Origin: Lactobacillus xylocopicola
Lineage (GTDB): Bacteria > Bacillota > Bacilli > Lactobacillales > Lactobacillaceae
Assembly: GCF_033096005.1 (NCBI RefSeq)
Contig: NZ_AP026803.1
Location: 1,110,001 to 1,174,000 of the forward strand
Direction of reading: 5' to 3'
DNA length: 64,000 nucleotides
Each line of letters opens with the position of its first letter. Within the stretch, counting starts at the first letter, position 1. The notes beneath the pieces were generated by a model. That model saw only the letters and a program-made list of their open reading frames with translations, had not been told where the DNA came from and did not search any database. Positions 55,161 to 64,000 of the stretch are shown here, piece by piece. A program made the position numbers and the translations under genes.

Positions 55161-55169
55161 TTCCTATTC

Positions 55170-56057
55170 CTATTCTTGCGACCGTTCAGAAGTAATCATC
55201 TGGTCATTCTTGCCCCGCTCGCATTCTACTTGAAAGTTGATGTGATTAATGCCGAAGCGTTCAAGTTTTTGTGCGATTGCCTGGGTTAACGCCTCAAATT
55301 CGCCTGCAGTCAAGTCAGCATTCACGTTAACGTGGGCATCTAACATGACATAGCGGTCACTATAACGCCACACGTGCACATGGTGAATATTCTTGATTTC
55401 GGAGTAAGACAGCACAAGTTGATTCACCTGGTCTAGATCGATGTCCGGATTAGACTCCATTAGGACATCAGCTGCCTTACCGGTTAAAATGCAGGCTTCT
55501 CGGAAGACAAAGACTGACACTAACATTGTCATTACTGGATCAATCCAGGTAATGTGCCAAAAATAAATAAAAATGGCCCCAATAACAACGGCAACACTAG
55601 AAAGAGCATCGCTCAACATGTGAATAAAGGTAGACCGAACATTCAGATTATCGCTGCCCGCTTGGTGCATTACCAACATTGAAAGCAGATTTGCCAGTAG
55701 ACCAATAACGGATACCACTAACATAATGCCACCACTAATCTCGGTGGGCTCCCAAAAGCGCTCAAGCGCTTCAATAAAGAGCGCAACACTAATCAGGATT
55801 AAAATAACCCCGTTAGTAAAAGCCGCTAGCGTCTCCGCCCGGTCATAACCAAAGGTTTTCTTTTGATTGCTACGACGATTACTAATCAGGTGTGCCACAA
55901 ATGAAATAATAATGGCTCCGACATCACTCAAATTATGAACTGCATCAGACAGCAGCGACAAGGAGCCTGAAACAAAGCCCCCAATAAATTCAGCAACCGT
56001 AATAAGAACATTTAGCGCTGTAACAAAGGCATAGCGCCTGGTCGTGTGATCTTTCAT
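55170..56057 (-). CDS. Cation diffusion facilitator family transporter (CzcD-like)
   Basis: Exports divalent metal ions (Zn2+, Co2+ or similar) in exchange for protons. Six membrane helices with metal-binding SDAVHNLSD in helix 2 and the matching HMLSDALSSVAV in helix 5; cytoplasmic C-terminal domain contains HHVHVWRYSD. Length 295. The specific metal is not deducible. Confidence 0.9.
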   Translation of the reverse strand: MKDHTTRRYAFVTALNVLITVAEFIGGFVSGSLSLLSDAVHNLSDVGAIIISFVAHLISNRRSNQKKTFGYDRAETLAAFTNGVILILISVALFIEALERFWEPTEISGGIMLVVSVIGLLANLLSMLVMHQAGSDNLNVRSTFIHMLSDALSSVAVVIGAIFIYFWHITWIDPVMTMLVSVFVFREACILTGKAADVLMESNPDIDLDQVNQLVLSYSEIKNIHHVHVWRYSDRYVMLDAHVNVNADLTAGEFEALTQAIAQKLERFGINHINFQVECERGKNDQMITSERSQE

Positions 56058-56084
56058 TTTGTTTTCCTTCCAAAATTATTGTAA

Positions 56085-56112
56085 CAAAAAATCCTACTTT
56101 GATAGTAGGATT
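56085..56112 (-). terminator. Terminator after the histidine phosphatase gene
   Basis: AAATCCTAC/GTAGGATT (56089-56097 and 56105-56112) with TTTTTTG on the minus strand; it overlaps the last bases of the gene's stop region. Confidence 0.85.
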
Positions 56113-56793
56113 CTAGATATCTTTTGCATCTACATTGTAATCGACAATTTCAAACTCGCCGTTTTCATGGAGTATGCCCCGACTGACACTGCCATTATCA
56201 GGGAAAATGATGTCATGTAACCCATCACTCTTATTCCAGTACTTGATTCCTAGCGTCTTGATGAAATCACCGTGAGAAACGATTAACACCCGTTGTTCCT
56301 GGCGGCTTAAGTCACCTAAAACCGAGATTGCTTGTATCATGCGCTCATCTAGTTCAGCCTTGTTCTCGGCTAGGTGGCGCGGATCGGCCTGCTTGGTCGC
56401 TTCCCGGAACTCATAGATACCAACTTGGTTGATAATTCTGGTAACATCATCTTCATTGCTAAGTCCAGCAGCATGAGCCACTTGCTTCCAAGTATCGCGA
56501 ATATCGTCGCCTTCAAATGAACCAAAGAAGACCTCCCGGAACTCCGGCAGCTTTTTGATCTTACCAATTTCTGAAACCTGGTTGGCATCCCTCATTAAAT
56601 GGACAGTATCGATTGCACGCTTTAGGTCAGAAGAATACATATTGTCGAAGTAAACTTGACTGAGCACCTGCGCTGTCCGTTTCAAATCATTAATCCCCTT
56701 AACAGTCAACGGCGAATCGCACCATCCTTGAACCTTGTCCAATTGATTAAACATCGTTTCGCCGTGACGTACGAGATAGACTTCTGTTGCCAA
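56113..56793 (-). CDS. Histidine phosphatase family protein (phosphoglycerate mutase superfamily)
   Basis: 226 residues with RHG phospho-acceptor (LVRHGETMFNQLDKVQGWCDSPLT), catalytic Glu in LPEFREVFFGSFEGD and second His in VSHGDFIK. Such proteins in lactobacilli are usually broad phosphatases rather than mutases. The start is TTG (56791-56793) with AAAGGAGG 6-7 bases upstream. Confidence 0.87.
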   Translation of the reverse strand: MATEVYLVRHGETMFNQLDKVQGWCDSPLTVKGINDLKRTAQVLSQVYFDNMYSSDLKRAIDTVHLMRDANQVSEIGKIKKLPEFREVFFGSFEGDDIRDTWKQVAHAAGLSNEDDVTRIINQVGIYEFREATKQADPRHLAENKAELDERMIQAISVLGDLSRQEQRVLIVSHGDFIKTLGIKYWNKSDGLHDIIFPDNGSVSRGILHENGEFEIVDYNVDAKDI

Positions 56794-56920
56794 TTTGTAT
56801 CCTCCTTTCAGCTAATAGCGTCTAATTACTATACCATAAATGAACAGCAAAATAAACAATCAGTTGTAAAGAATCCTTGGGCGACAAGCGTAAACTATGC
56901 TAGTTGCAATCATGTTTAAA

Positions 56921-56951
56921 CAAAAAATTCACACTCCTGCCTGAATTTTTA
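56921..56951 (-). terminator. Terminator after the disrupted ABC ATPase gene
   Basis: AAAAATTCA/TGAATTTTT (56923-56931 and 56942-56950) with a 10-base loop and TTTTTTG on the minus strand. Confidence 0.7.
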
Positions 56952-56967
56952 TAATCTGCTGACTAGC

Positions 56968-57646
56968 TTAAGTAGCTCGATGTGACCAGCTATCAACAAT
57001 CCTGCCACGGTCTAGTCGATAGACCTCATCGGCTAGTTCACCAATGAAGCGCTCATCATAAGCCGTAACCAAGACTGTGTGCCTCTTTATCCGCAGGTCT
57101 TGCAACAACAGCTTGAGCTGGTCAAGTGAGGCGGTGTCTAATCCTTTAGTTAGCTCATCAAGCACTACTAATTCTTGTCCTTCCATAAAGGCTTGAACAA
57201 TTCCCAACTTCAGGATGTTACCAAACAAAACATCCTTAACCTTTTTATCCTGATAGCGCTCAAGATTGAATTTTTTTAGTGCTATAATGAATTTCCTGGT
57301 CACCCACTACATTATCAAAGGAGGCCAAGAAGCGCAGATTTTCCAAGACCGTGCAGGCCGGATTGAAGCCCGGTGTCTCAATGGTTGCCCCCACCTTTGT
57401 GGTGCGCTGCCGGTTCAGGCCAACCGCTTCGCCCTTGAGCGCAATTGAACCCTGGTCAATCTCAACTAGGCCGGCAATTGCCCGCAAGAGCATGGTCTTG
57501 CCAGAACTGTATGGGCCCACAATTCCGATAATCTTTCCCGTGTTAATGGACAAATTAATATCGTTTAGGACAACTTCTCGCTTAATGACCTTGGTAACAT
57601 TCTTAAGTTCTAAAAATTTTATTTGTACCTTCTCAATCGAGAACAT
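56968..57646 (-). pseudogene. ABC transporter ATP-binding protein, frameshifted
   Basis: The first frame (ATG at 57646) has Walker A GPYSSGKT and an intact-looking Q-loop region (ATIETPGFNPACTVLENLRFL), but stops shortly after residue 120. A second frame carries the rest (KKFNLERYQDKKVKDV to the stop at 56968). Removing one A from the A7 run (T7 at 57271-57277 on the plus strand) joins the two. The signature motif is unrecognisable (VLFGNILKLGI), and the H-switch is YDE rather than H. It is preceded by its permease. Confidence 0.75.
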
Positions 57647-58404
57647 CTTGTCTACTCTTCCTCATTGTTAAAATGGCAATTACCACGCTGAACAATAGAA
57701 AACAGGCCAAGAGCACCCAAATAGTGTGTCGCTGGCTGTTACTATCGACTGGCGTTAGCAGATAGGACAGGGAAAGCTCAGCCCGGCCAGAAGCCACGTT
57801 GCACAAGACAGGGCAAAAGGAACAACCATTTCGAACCCATTGGGTATGTCATAGTATGAGGCAACCAAGCCAGTTAGGCCGTACACCCCTCCAAAAATGA
57901 AGGTAATCAATATTACACAAAGCAAAAATAAGAGCGCGTGGTGGGCAAATAGACCGTCCCCCCATCCAGTGGGCTTAAGCAGTTGCACACCTGCCCCAAT
58001 AGACCTCTTAGCGAGGCCATATTTAGCAAAAAAGTAAGCAGCTTCCACTAATAACGGTAAGACACCGACCGTGCCTCCCACAACAAAAGAACTGGCAGTA
58101 GTTGAAAGAAGGTACTCCCGCTGCGTTTGCTTGGCTAAGATACTATCTAAGAGGTGACTGTGTTGGTCAATTTGAAAGGTACTGCTGGCTGCTAAGCCGC
58201 ACATGAGAGGCAGTACCGAGTATAATACATGAGAGTGCCCCAACCACTGCTGTTAAAGCCCGTAAGGTGCATAAAGGCGTTGTTACTGCTGCAACCAACT
58301 CTCATGGTGCCAGCCTGAATAATCACCAGCACCAAGCCAATCACTAGTGCTAGCCAAGTTTGCCAGCACAGGCTCATTCCCTGAACTTGCTTCTTAAAAA
58401 GCAT
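57633..58404 (-). pseudogene. ABC-2 type permease, two frameshifts
   Basis: Starts MLFKKQVQGMSLCWQTWLALV at 58404. The frame must change near 58238-58241 (a G missing from the G-run) to continue as GHSHVLYSVLPLMCGLAAS, and again near 57782-57784 (a second missing G) to continue as ELSLSYLLTPVDS and then WVLLACFLLFSVVIAILTM. It ends at 57633, overlapping the ATPase start. With both bases restored it is about 257 residues with six membrane segments, like bacteriocin-immunity or antibiotic-export permeases. Confidence 0.7.
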
Positions 58405-58458
58405 TATTATCTCCTTTATAATCCTAACCTAAAAACAAAAATTAATATATGATCGAAA

Positions 58459-59278
58459 ATTGCAATTTTAAGTTGAACACCTTACTTGATTTGATAGATG
58501 CAAGCTAATCTTCTTTCATATAATTCATCGGGTGTGTGGTAGGCTAAGATCTTGCGCGGCAGGTTATTGCACCATTCTTCAATGTCATAGATTTGGACCA
58601 TATCATAATCCTTGATGTACTTGCCTTTGGGGATAAAACGCCGAATTAACCGGTTATACCGCTCCACCCCGCCTTTCTCACAAGAAGTGTACGGGTGCGC
58701 CTAGTAAACCAGTGTCTGCGATACTCCTTCTAACTGGGCCAAATCCGCAAATTCAGAACCATTGTCCGTGGTAATGATCTTGAAGACCTCGTCCCAGTGT
58801 TCCTGGTATTGGCTGCGCAAGGCTGTAAAGGCCGCTCACTAATACTGCGCCCCAGTCTGCGTTTATGCTGGCGTATCCGTTTGGCTTTAGTCTTACGGCT
58901 TAAGCATTCGGGCAAGTCAGTTGCCTTAATCCGTAATAAACCACGTTCCACATAATGATAGAGCGTCTTGGTGCAGACGGTTTCTGCCCGGATAAAGAAA
59001 TTTGGCCCCGTTCAAGCTCATATTTCACGGTTGAGGGTGAACAGTTGAGACTAGCGGCAATTGATGCAGGGACTGGCCCTGCTGGCGCAAGACTTGGATA
59101 ATCACGCGGTCTTGCAAAGCAAGATGCTGGCCCTGGTGGTGACTAGATATGGTAGAATTAAGCGAGTTCATTGGTAACTTCTTTCTAGAATTGATTTGGT
59201 AATTACATTCTATCAAAGAAGTCCAATGGACTTTTTTCATTTTCTAATCAGGGCAAGTGTTCATCTTCATTCTACAAT
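58459..59278 (-). mobile_element. Defective IS30-family insertion sequence (about 820 bp)
   Basis: Imperfect terminal inverted repeats, about 17 of 26 bases, at 58459-58484 and 59253-59278 (shared core TGAACAC), bound a broken IS30-type transposase on the minus strand. Typical intact elements are over 1 kb, so roughly 250-300 bp are missing. It adjoins the decayed ABC transporter. Confidence 0.8.
58482..59171 (-). pseudogene. IS30-family transposase remnant
   Basis: N-terminal HTH (MNSLNSTISSHHQGQ, LALQDRVIIQVLRQQGQSLHQ) shifts frame at CATCA|ATTGCC to reach IAASLNCSPSTVKYELERGQ. A gap follows before TKTLYHYVERGLLRIKATDLPE, then SISERP joins directly to ALRSQYQEHWDEVFKIITTDNGSEF, so the segment with the first catalytic Asp is gone. 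An in-frame TAG (58701-58703) precedes AHPYTSCEKGGVERYNRLIRR, and the C-terminus (WCNNLPRKILAYHTPDELYE) remains. Confidence 0.8.
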
Positions 59279-59499
59279 TTACCTTCATTTTTAAGCTTCT
59301 ATATTAAATTAATTAAACATAATTTCATAAACCACAACTTTAAAGTATAATTTTTCTATCAAGGAACATTCTGCATGCGCGTCTCTCGATGAATCTAGCT
59401 TATCAAATTTTAATTACTAGTTAATTAAATATTCAATATAGTGAACGATTTTTTATTAAATTGAACTTGCCGCTACTAGAGCCAATGTGGCAACTGGCA
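59279..59499. other. AT-rich stretch downstream of the PTS gene
   Basis: Between the IS30 remnant and the celB-like terminator I see no gene, RNA or repeat; the sequence is AT-rich, with runs such as TTAAATTAATTAAA. Confidence 0.6.
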
Positions 59500-59534
59500 C
59501 CAAAAAAGGAGTTCCTTTCTTAGGAACTCCTTTG
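59500..59534 (-). terminator. Terminator after the PTS EIIC gene
   Basis: Perfect 12-bp stem AAAGGAGTTCCT/AGGAACTCCTTT with a 5-base loop and TTTTTTGG on the minus strand. Confidence 0.92.
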
Positions 59535-59545
59535 TGCTTAAGTAA

Positions 59546-60877
59546 TTATGCTTGAGCCAATTCGGCCTGTTTCAGTGCAACACGTTCTGAAATCTTGATG
59601 AATGGGATGTAGAACAAGGTACAAACCACTAAAATAACAATCTGAACAAGTACCACTTTCCAGTCGCCGGCACTGGCCAAGATACCACTCAAAATTGGTG
59701 GCGTGGTCCATGGCACTAACACGCTTAAGGGTTTAACAAAGCCAATGGCCGTTGCAAAATAGCCAATTAATGACCCAATAACCGGACTGAGCACGAACGG
59801 AATAATCATCGGAATATTAAAGACAATGGGAAAACCAAAAATAATTGGTTCATTAATCTCGAAAATTCCAGGTACGGTCGCTAACTTGACCACATCTTTG
59901 TAAGGTTGATAATGCGAAACGATTAAAACCGCAATAATTAGAGCAAGCGTTAAGCCGGTACCACCCATTTGTGAATAGACCGTTACGAAGTCAGTATTAA
60001 TAATGTGGGTGGGCTGTTTGCCTGCAGCAACCGCCGCCATGTTTTCATTCATATTAACTAAGTTCAGTGGATCAAGTAAAGAACCATTGATTACCGTCTG
60101 ATGAATACCGAGTGTATAAAGAAAGTTACCGGTCGAATAGATTAACAAGAAACCCGGCAACGAGGTATTAACTGATCGTAGCGGTTCTTGGATGAGCCGC
60201 GAGATCAGTGTTACTAAGTCGGTATTGAAGTAGGCAAAGATACCCGCAAAAATACCAAACAAACCCAGGGTAAGTAGTGAAGGCAATAACACCGAAAAAC
60301 TTTGACCAACGGCTGGTGGCACTTGATCACCCAAATTGATCTTAAGGGCCTTAACCTTTGATAACTTCATGTAAATTTCAGTTGCCAGAAGTCCAATAAT
60401 GATACCGGAAAACATCCCAGTTGTTCCTACCTGTGAGTAAAGCACCGCACCGGAGACATCAACCGCCTTTTTGGCACCAGTGGGAATGATGCTAACATTA
60501 ATGGCTAGCATAATGAAGACTGCCGAAATAGCGACTGCAACCGCCGATATTTGATTATCAAAAGACTTGTTTTTAGCCAAGAAATAGGCAATCATCGGAG
60601 CAATCAGAATACTGGCAATATTCAAGGTCCCGTTGGTCAGAGCTGTGCCGAAGACCTGGAACTTTGCTAACGTTGCCCCCTTAAAAATCCAGGTAAAAAT
60701 AACATTATTAAATAAAACGGCCACACCAGCCAAAATAAACATGGGCATCAAGGTTGCAAATGCATCCCGCAATGATCGTAAGTGGACCTGATTTCCTACC
60801 TTTACCGACACTTCGGTAAATTTATCCAAAAATCGCTGTAATTTTGGATGACTTTGGATACTTGTTGAATCGTTCAA
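59546..60877 (-). CDS. PTS lactose/cellobiose-type EIIC permease (CelB-like)
   Basis: Membrane channel of a sugar phosphotransferase system; 443 residues, about ten helices. NEPIIFGFPIVFNIPMIIPFVLSPV, with the N-E-P-I-I-F-G signature, is diagnostic for EIIC of this family, and LRDAFATLMPMFILAGVAVL opens it. No EIIA or EIIB domain is attached or nearby, so these must be encoded elsewhere. The start is TTG (60875-60877) with GGAGGTG 6 bases upstream. It lies 18 bases after the GH1 gene. Confidence 0.93.
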   Translation of the reverse strand: MNDSTSIQSHPKLQRFLDKFTEVSVKVGNQVHLRSLRDAFATLMPMFILAGVAVLFNNVIFTWIFKGATLAKFQVFGTALTNGTLNIASILIAPMIAYFLAKNKSFDNQISAVAVAISAVFIMLAINVSIIPTGAKKAVDVSGAVLYSQVGTTGMFSGIIIGLLATEIYMKLSKVKALKINLGDQVPPAVGQSFSVLLPSLLTLGLFGIFAGIFAYFNTDLVTLISRLIQEPLRSVNTSLPGFLLIYSTGNFLYTLGIHQTVINGSLLDPLNLVNMNENMAAVAAGKQPTHIINTDFVTVYSQMGGTGLTLALIIAVLIVSHYQPYKDVVKLATVPGIFEINEPIIFGFPIVFNIPMIIPFVLSPVIGSLIGYFATAIGFVKPLSVLVPWTTPPILSGILASAGDWKVVLVQIVILVVCTLFYIPFIKISERVALKQAELAQA

Positions 60878-60895
60878 TTAGAACACCTCCATAAA

Positions 60896-62275
<1,380 letters not shown>

Positions 62276-62282
62276 TTATTGT

Positions 62283-62331
62283 TAAAAGCGCTTTCAGTTA
62301 TCATGTTATTTCATCTTGCCCTTTTAGTAAA
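62283..62331 (-). promoter_or_regulatory. Promoter and cre site of the beta-glucoside operon
   Basis: TTTACT (62326-62331), 17 bases, TAACAT (62303-62308), then TGAAAGCGCTTTTA (62283-62296), a cre-like sequence with a perfect AAAGCGCTTT core and one mismatch. CcpA binding near the start site is expected. Confidence 0.75.
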
Positions 62332-62387
62332 TATTTGTCATCATGTAAGTAAAGCATTTCCTATACTTATGCCAAGGAGAACCCACG

Positions 62388-63101
62388 ATGACCACTAAAC
62401 CAAAATACTTCACTGTTGCTAACCTGATTGAGCAGGATATTCTCATGCACAAATACCAGCAACAATTACCCCATATTGATGAACTGGCGGTGATTTATCA
62501 TACTAGCAAAGTCACCATTGTGAGTGCGCTACGCCTGTTACAATATAAGAACATTGTTAAACCCGTACGCGGTCATGGCACCCAAATCTTAACGGCGAAA
62601 GAAAGTGAGATTTCCAAGAAAGATAATGCTAACGAGCACCTTGGTTTTACCTCACGGATCAAAAACACTAAATTTCTGACCAGCAAGGTTATTTCCTTCG
62701 ATATTCGCGAACCAACCGACAAGGAACGGATCGTGCTCAAACTTAATAAAACTGACCTAGTCTACGACATCATCCGCCAAAGACTATTGCGCGACTTTCC
62801 GGTAAGACTGGAATATACAGTGATGCCGCAGAGAATTATTCCTGGAATTACAGTAAATATTTTGGACCAGTCGATTTACCACTACATTGAAAATCAGCTC
62901 CAGCTTAAAATTGGCAGGGCCAACCGCACCTTCCGGGCCGACAAGCCCGATGCTTATGACCAACTTTACCTCAAGTGTGCAAGCACCGATCCGGTACTCG
63001 AAATCGAACAAACTTGTTTTCTGCAAGACGGCACCCCCTTTGAATATTCCCAAACCCGCAACCGCTATGACCAAGCTGAATTAACTTTAAACCAGGTATA
63101 A
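62388..63101 (+). CDS. GntR family transcriptional regulator (HutC/UTRA type)
   Basis: 237 residues. N-terminal winged helix (YQQQLPHIDELAVIYHTSKVTIVSALRLLQYKNIVKPVRGHGTQI) and a C-terminal UTRA ligand-binding domain (DLVYDIIRQRLLRDFPVRLEYTVMP, TFRADKPDAYDQLYLKC). AAGGAG precedes the ATG. Divergently transcribed from the GH1/EIIC operon, so it probably senses a phosphorylated beta-glucoside and controls that operon. Confidence 0.9.
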   Translation: MTTKPKYFTVANLIEQDILMHKYQQQLPHIDELAVIYHTSKVTIVSALRLLQYKNIVKPVRGHGTQILTAKESEISKKDNANEHLGFTSRIKNTKFLTSKVISFDIREPTDKERIVLKLNKTDLVYDIIRQRLLRDFPVRLEYTVMPQRIIPGITVNILDQSIYHYIENQLQLKIGRANRTFRADKPDAYDQLYLKCASTDPVLEIEQTCFLQDGTPFEYSQTRNRYDQAELTLNQV

Positions 63102-63236
63102 CACTGACTTTTGGGGGGCTTGACCAGGAATTGATCATCATTTAGCTTAATAAGTCACCAAATGAGCTATTGGTCTTTCTTTGCTTGGCCAATACCGTTA
63201 TAATGCAGCTAGAAAGATAAGGAAGGTAAAACAATC

Positions 63237-63893
63237 GTGGCTAAGTTTGAAACGTTAATTTTTATTCCTGAAGGCAGCTTGCTTGACCAAAAATCTGCAG
63301 AAGCAAATGCTCTGCGGATAACACTCGAACATTTTGGTACGGGCATGGGACCGACCCAGCGATTGAAATACGCAAGCTTAGGACAACAAACTAAGCTATT
63401 AGGCATGGACGAGCGAATTGACCTGTTTCTTAAAACAATAGTCCCGCAAGACCTGACTACTGCTCGGCACTTTTTCGATGAACAGCTCCGCCAGCAAGAC
63501 CGCCTAAATAAGGAAACTATCCCATTCTTGGACGAGGTTCAAGGCAAGCTTCAGCTTATCTTGCTATCTAAAGAGCCGCGCCAGTTGATAGCTAGCCGCT
63601 TACAAGCAACCGAACTGTTTAGCTACTTTTCTGCCTGCTATGGCAAGGATGAACTGCAAGGCAGGCTGCCTGAAAAGCGAGTTTTCGATCAAATTGTTCA
63701 AGAACAAAAAATCACCCCCGCCTCTTGCCTGGTTATCGGAACGGATTTAAGTGAAGATATTCAAGGGGCTGAGAATGCCGGCTTGCAGTCACTTTGGCTA
63801 GCACCCAAAAAGGTCAAACTGCCAATCAGTCCGCGTCCTACATTGCATTTAAGCAAACTAAGTGACCTATTGTTTTATCTAAATTTAAGTTAA
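63237..63893 (+). CDS. HAD-like protein, catalytic motif I lost
   Basis: 218 residues with HAD-superfamily layout: motif II Ser111 (ILLSKEP), a Lys near 147 (LPEKRVFDQIV) and motif IV-like VIGTDLSEDIQGAENAGL (167-184). Motif I, normally D-x-D-G-T, reads FIPEGSLLD (9-17), so both the nucleophile Asp and the acid/base Asp are replaced. It therefore may not be a phosphatase. The start is GTG at 63237 after AAGGAAGG; no ATG start gives a better N-terminus. Confidence 0.8.
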   Translation: MAKFETLIFIPEGSLLDQKSAEANALRITLEHFGTGMGPTQRLKYASLGQQTKLLGMDERIDLFLKTIVPQDLTTARHFFDEQLRQQDRLNKETIPFLDEVQGKLQLILLSKEPRQLIASRLQATELFSYFSACYGKDELQGRLPEKRVFDQIVQEQKITPASCLVIGTDLSEDIQGAENAGLQSLWLAPKKVKLPISPRPTLHLSKLSDLLFYLNLS

Positions 63894-63925
63894 ACTAAAG
63901 TAAAAAAGATGATGGAGGTAATAAT

Positions 63926-64000
63926 ATGAAAACGGTTGCAGTTGTCTTTGCTGACGGATGTGAAGAAGTTGAAGGATTAAGTATTGTTGATGTCTTACGC
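63926..64000 (+). CDS. DJ-1/PfpI family protein, partial (continues past window end)
   Basis: The 25 visible codons read MKTVAVVFADGCEEVEGLSIVD, matching the N-terminus of the DJ-1/PfpI/ThiJ family, including the acidic E-x-x-E segment. GGAGG is 6-7 bases before the ATG. The catalytic Cys lies beyond the window. Confidence 0.8.
   Translation, partial: MKTVAVVFADGCEEVEGLSIVDVLR

Overview
The window is a gene-dense, mostly minus-strand stretch of a Firmicutes chromosome that fits Lactobacillus sensu stricto (the delbrueckii/acidophilus/helveticus group). The basis is gene content and order: mutS-mutL-ruvA-ruvB-yajC-zwf-dinB-nrnA-cshB, groES-groEL with rex and an ABC-F gene beside it, dnaX-ebfC-recR-yaaL-tmk-darA-holB-yabA-rsmI, and rpmG-secE-nusG-rplK-rplA. 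Moderate GC, AGGAGG-type ribosome binding sites, frequent TTG starts, a C1-family aminopeptidase and galK-galT agree. I cannot name the species.

Layout. 1-350: 5' part of a TetR-like regulator running off the left edge. 0.5-12.2 kb: DNA repair and RNA metabolism genes plus zwf and yajC, largely one transcription unit starting at mutS. 12.3-14.7 kb: intact pcp behind two DUF969/DUF979 membrane genes, both disrupted. 14.7-17.5 kb: groES-groEL with two CIRCE elements, then rex. 17.7-20.4 kb: ABC-F ATPase, a 395-base gene-free stretch, a GNAT gene. 20.5-25.0 kb: tsaD-rimI-tsaB, folT-like ECF S component, acyl-ACP thioesterase, rsmI. 25.0-31.6 kb: replication/recombination cluster, the small SRP RNA, tadA and an RsmC-like methyltransferase. 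31.7-32.9 kb: rplJ-rplL with an L10 leader. 32.9-37.9 kb: pstS-C-A-B-B-phoU. 38.1-41.5 kb: rplK-rplA, nusG, secE, rpmG, a 71-residue unknown and a ComX/SigH-like sigma factor. 41.6-47.9 kb: rlmB, mrnC, cysS, gltX, radA, dut. 48-50 kb: three plus-strand genes, one with an in-frame stop. 50-56.8 kb: MazG-like protein, galK-galT, a P-loop kinase-like protein, two histidine phosphatases, a small membrane protein, a CDF transporter. 56.9-59.3 kb: a decayed island with a dead ABC transporter and an internally deleted IS30-type element. 59.5-63.1 kb: a beta-glucoside PTS/GH1 operon with a divergent GntR regulator. The right edge has a HAD-like protein without its catalytic aspartates and the start of a DJ-1/PfpI gene.

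How it fits together. Most of the window is housekeeping: mismatch repair, Holliday junction resolution, translesion synthesis, replication clamp loading, tRNA t6A modification, rRNA methylation, ribosome and translocon synthesis, and phosphate import. Sugar use (gal and beta-glucoside operons) sits behind cre-like sites, so carbon catabolite control is likely. I found no phage, CRISPR or defence locus and no clear undescribed multi-gene system. The less ordinary signals are: a CIRCE element that also reads as the rex terminator; intact promoters driving broken genes; frameshifts that are all consistent with one-base homopolymer changes and lie only in accessory genes; a terminator-like hairpin in the nusG leader; and a probable HAD pseudoenzyme.
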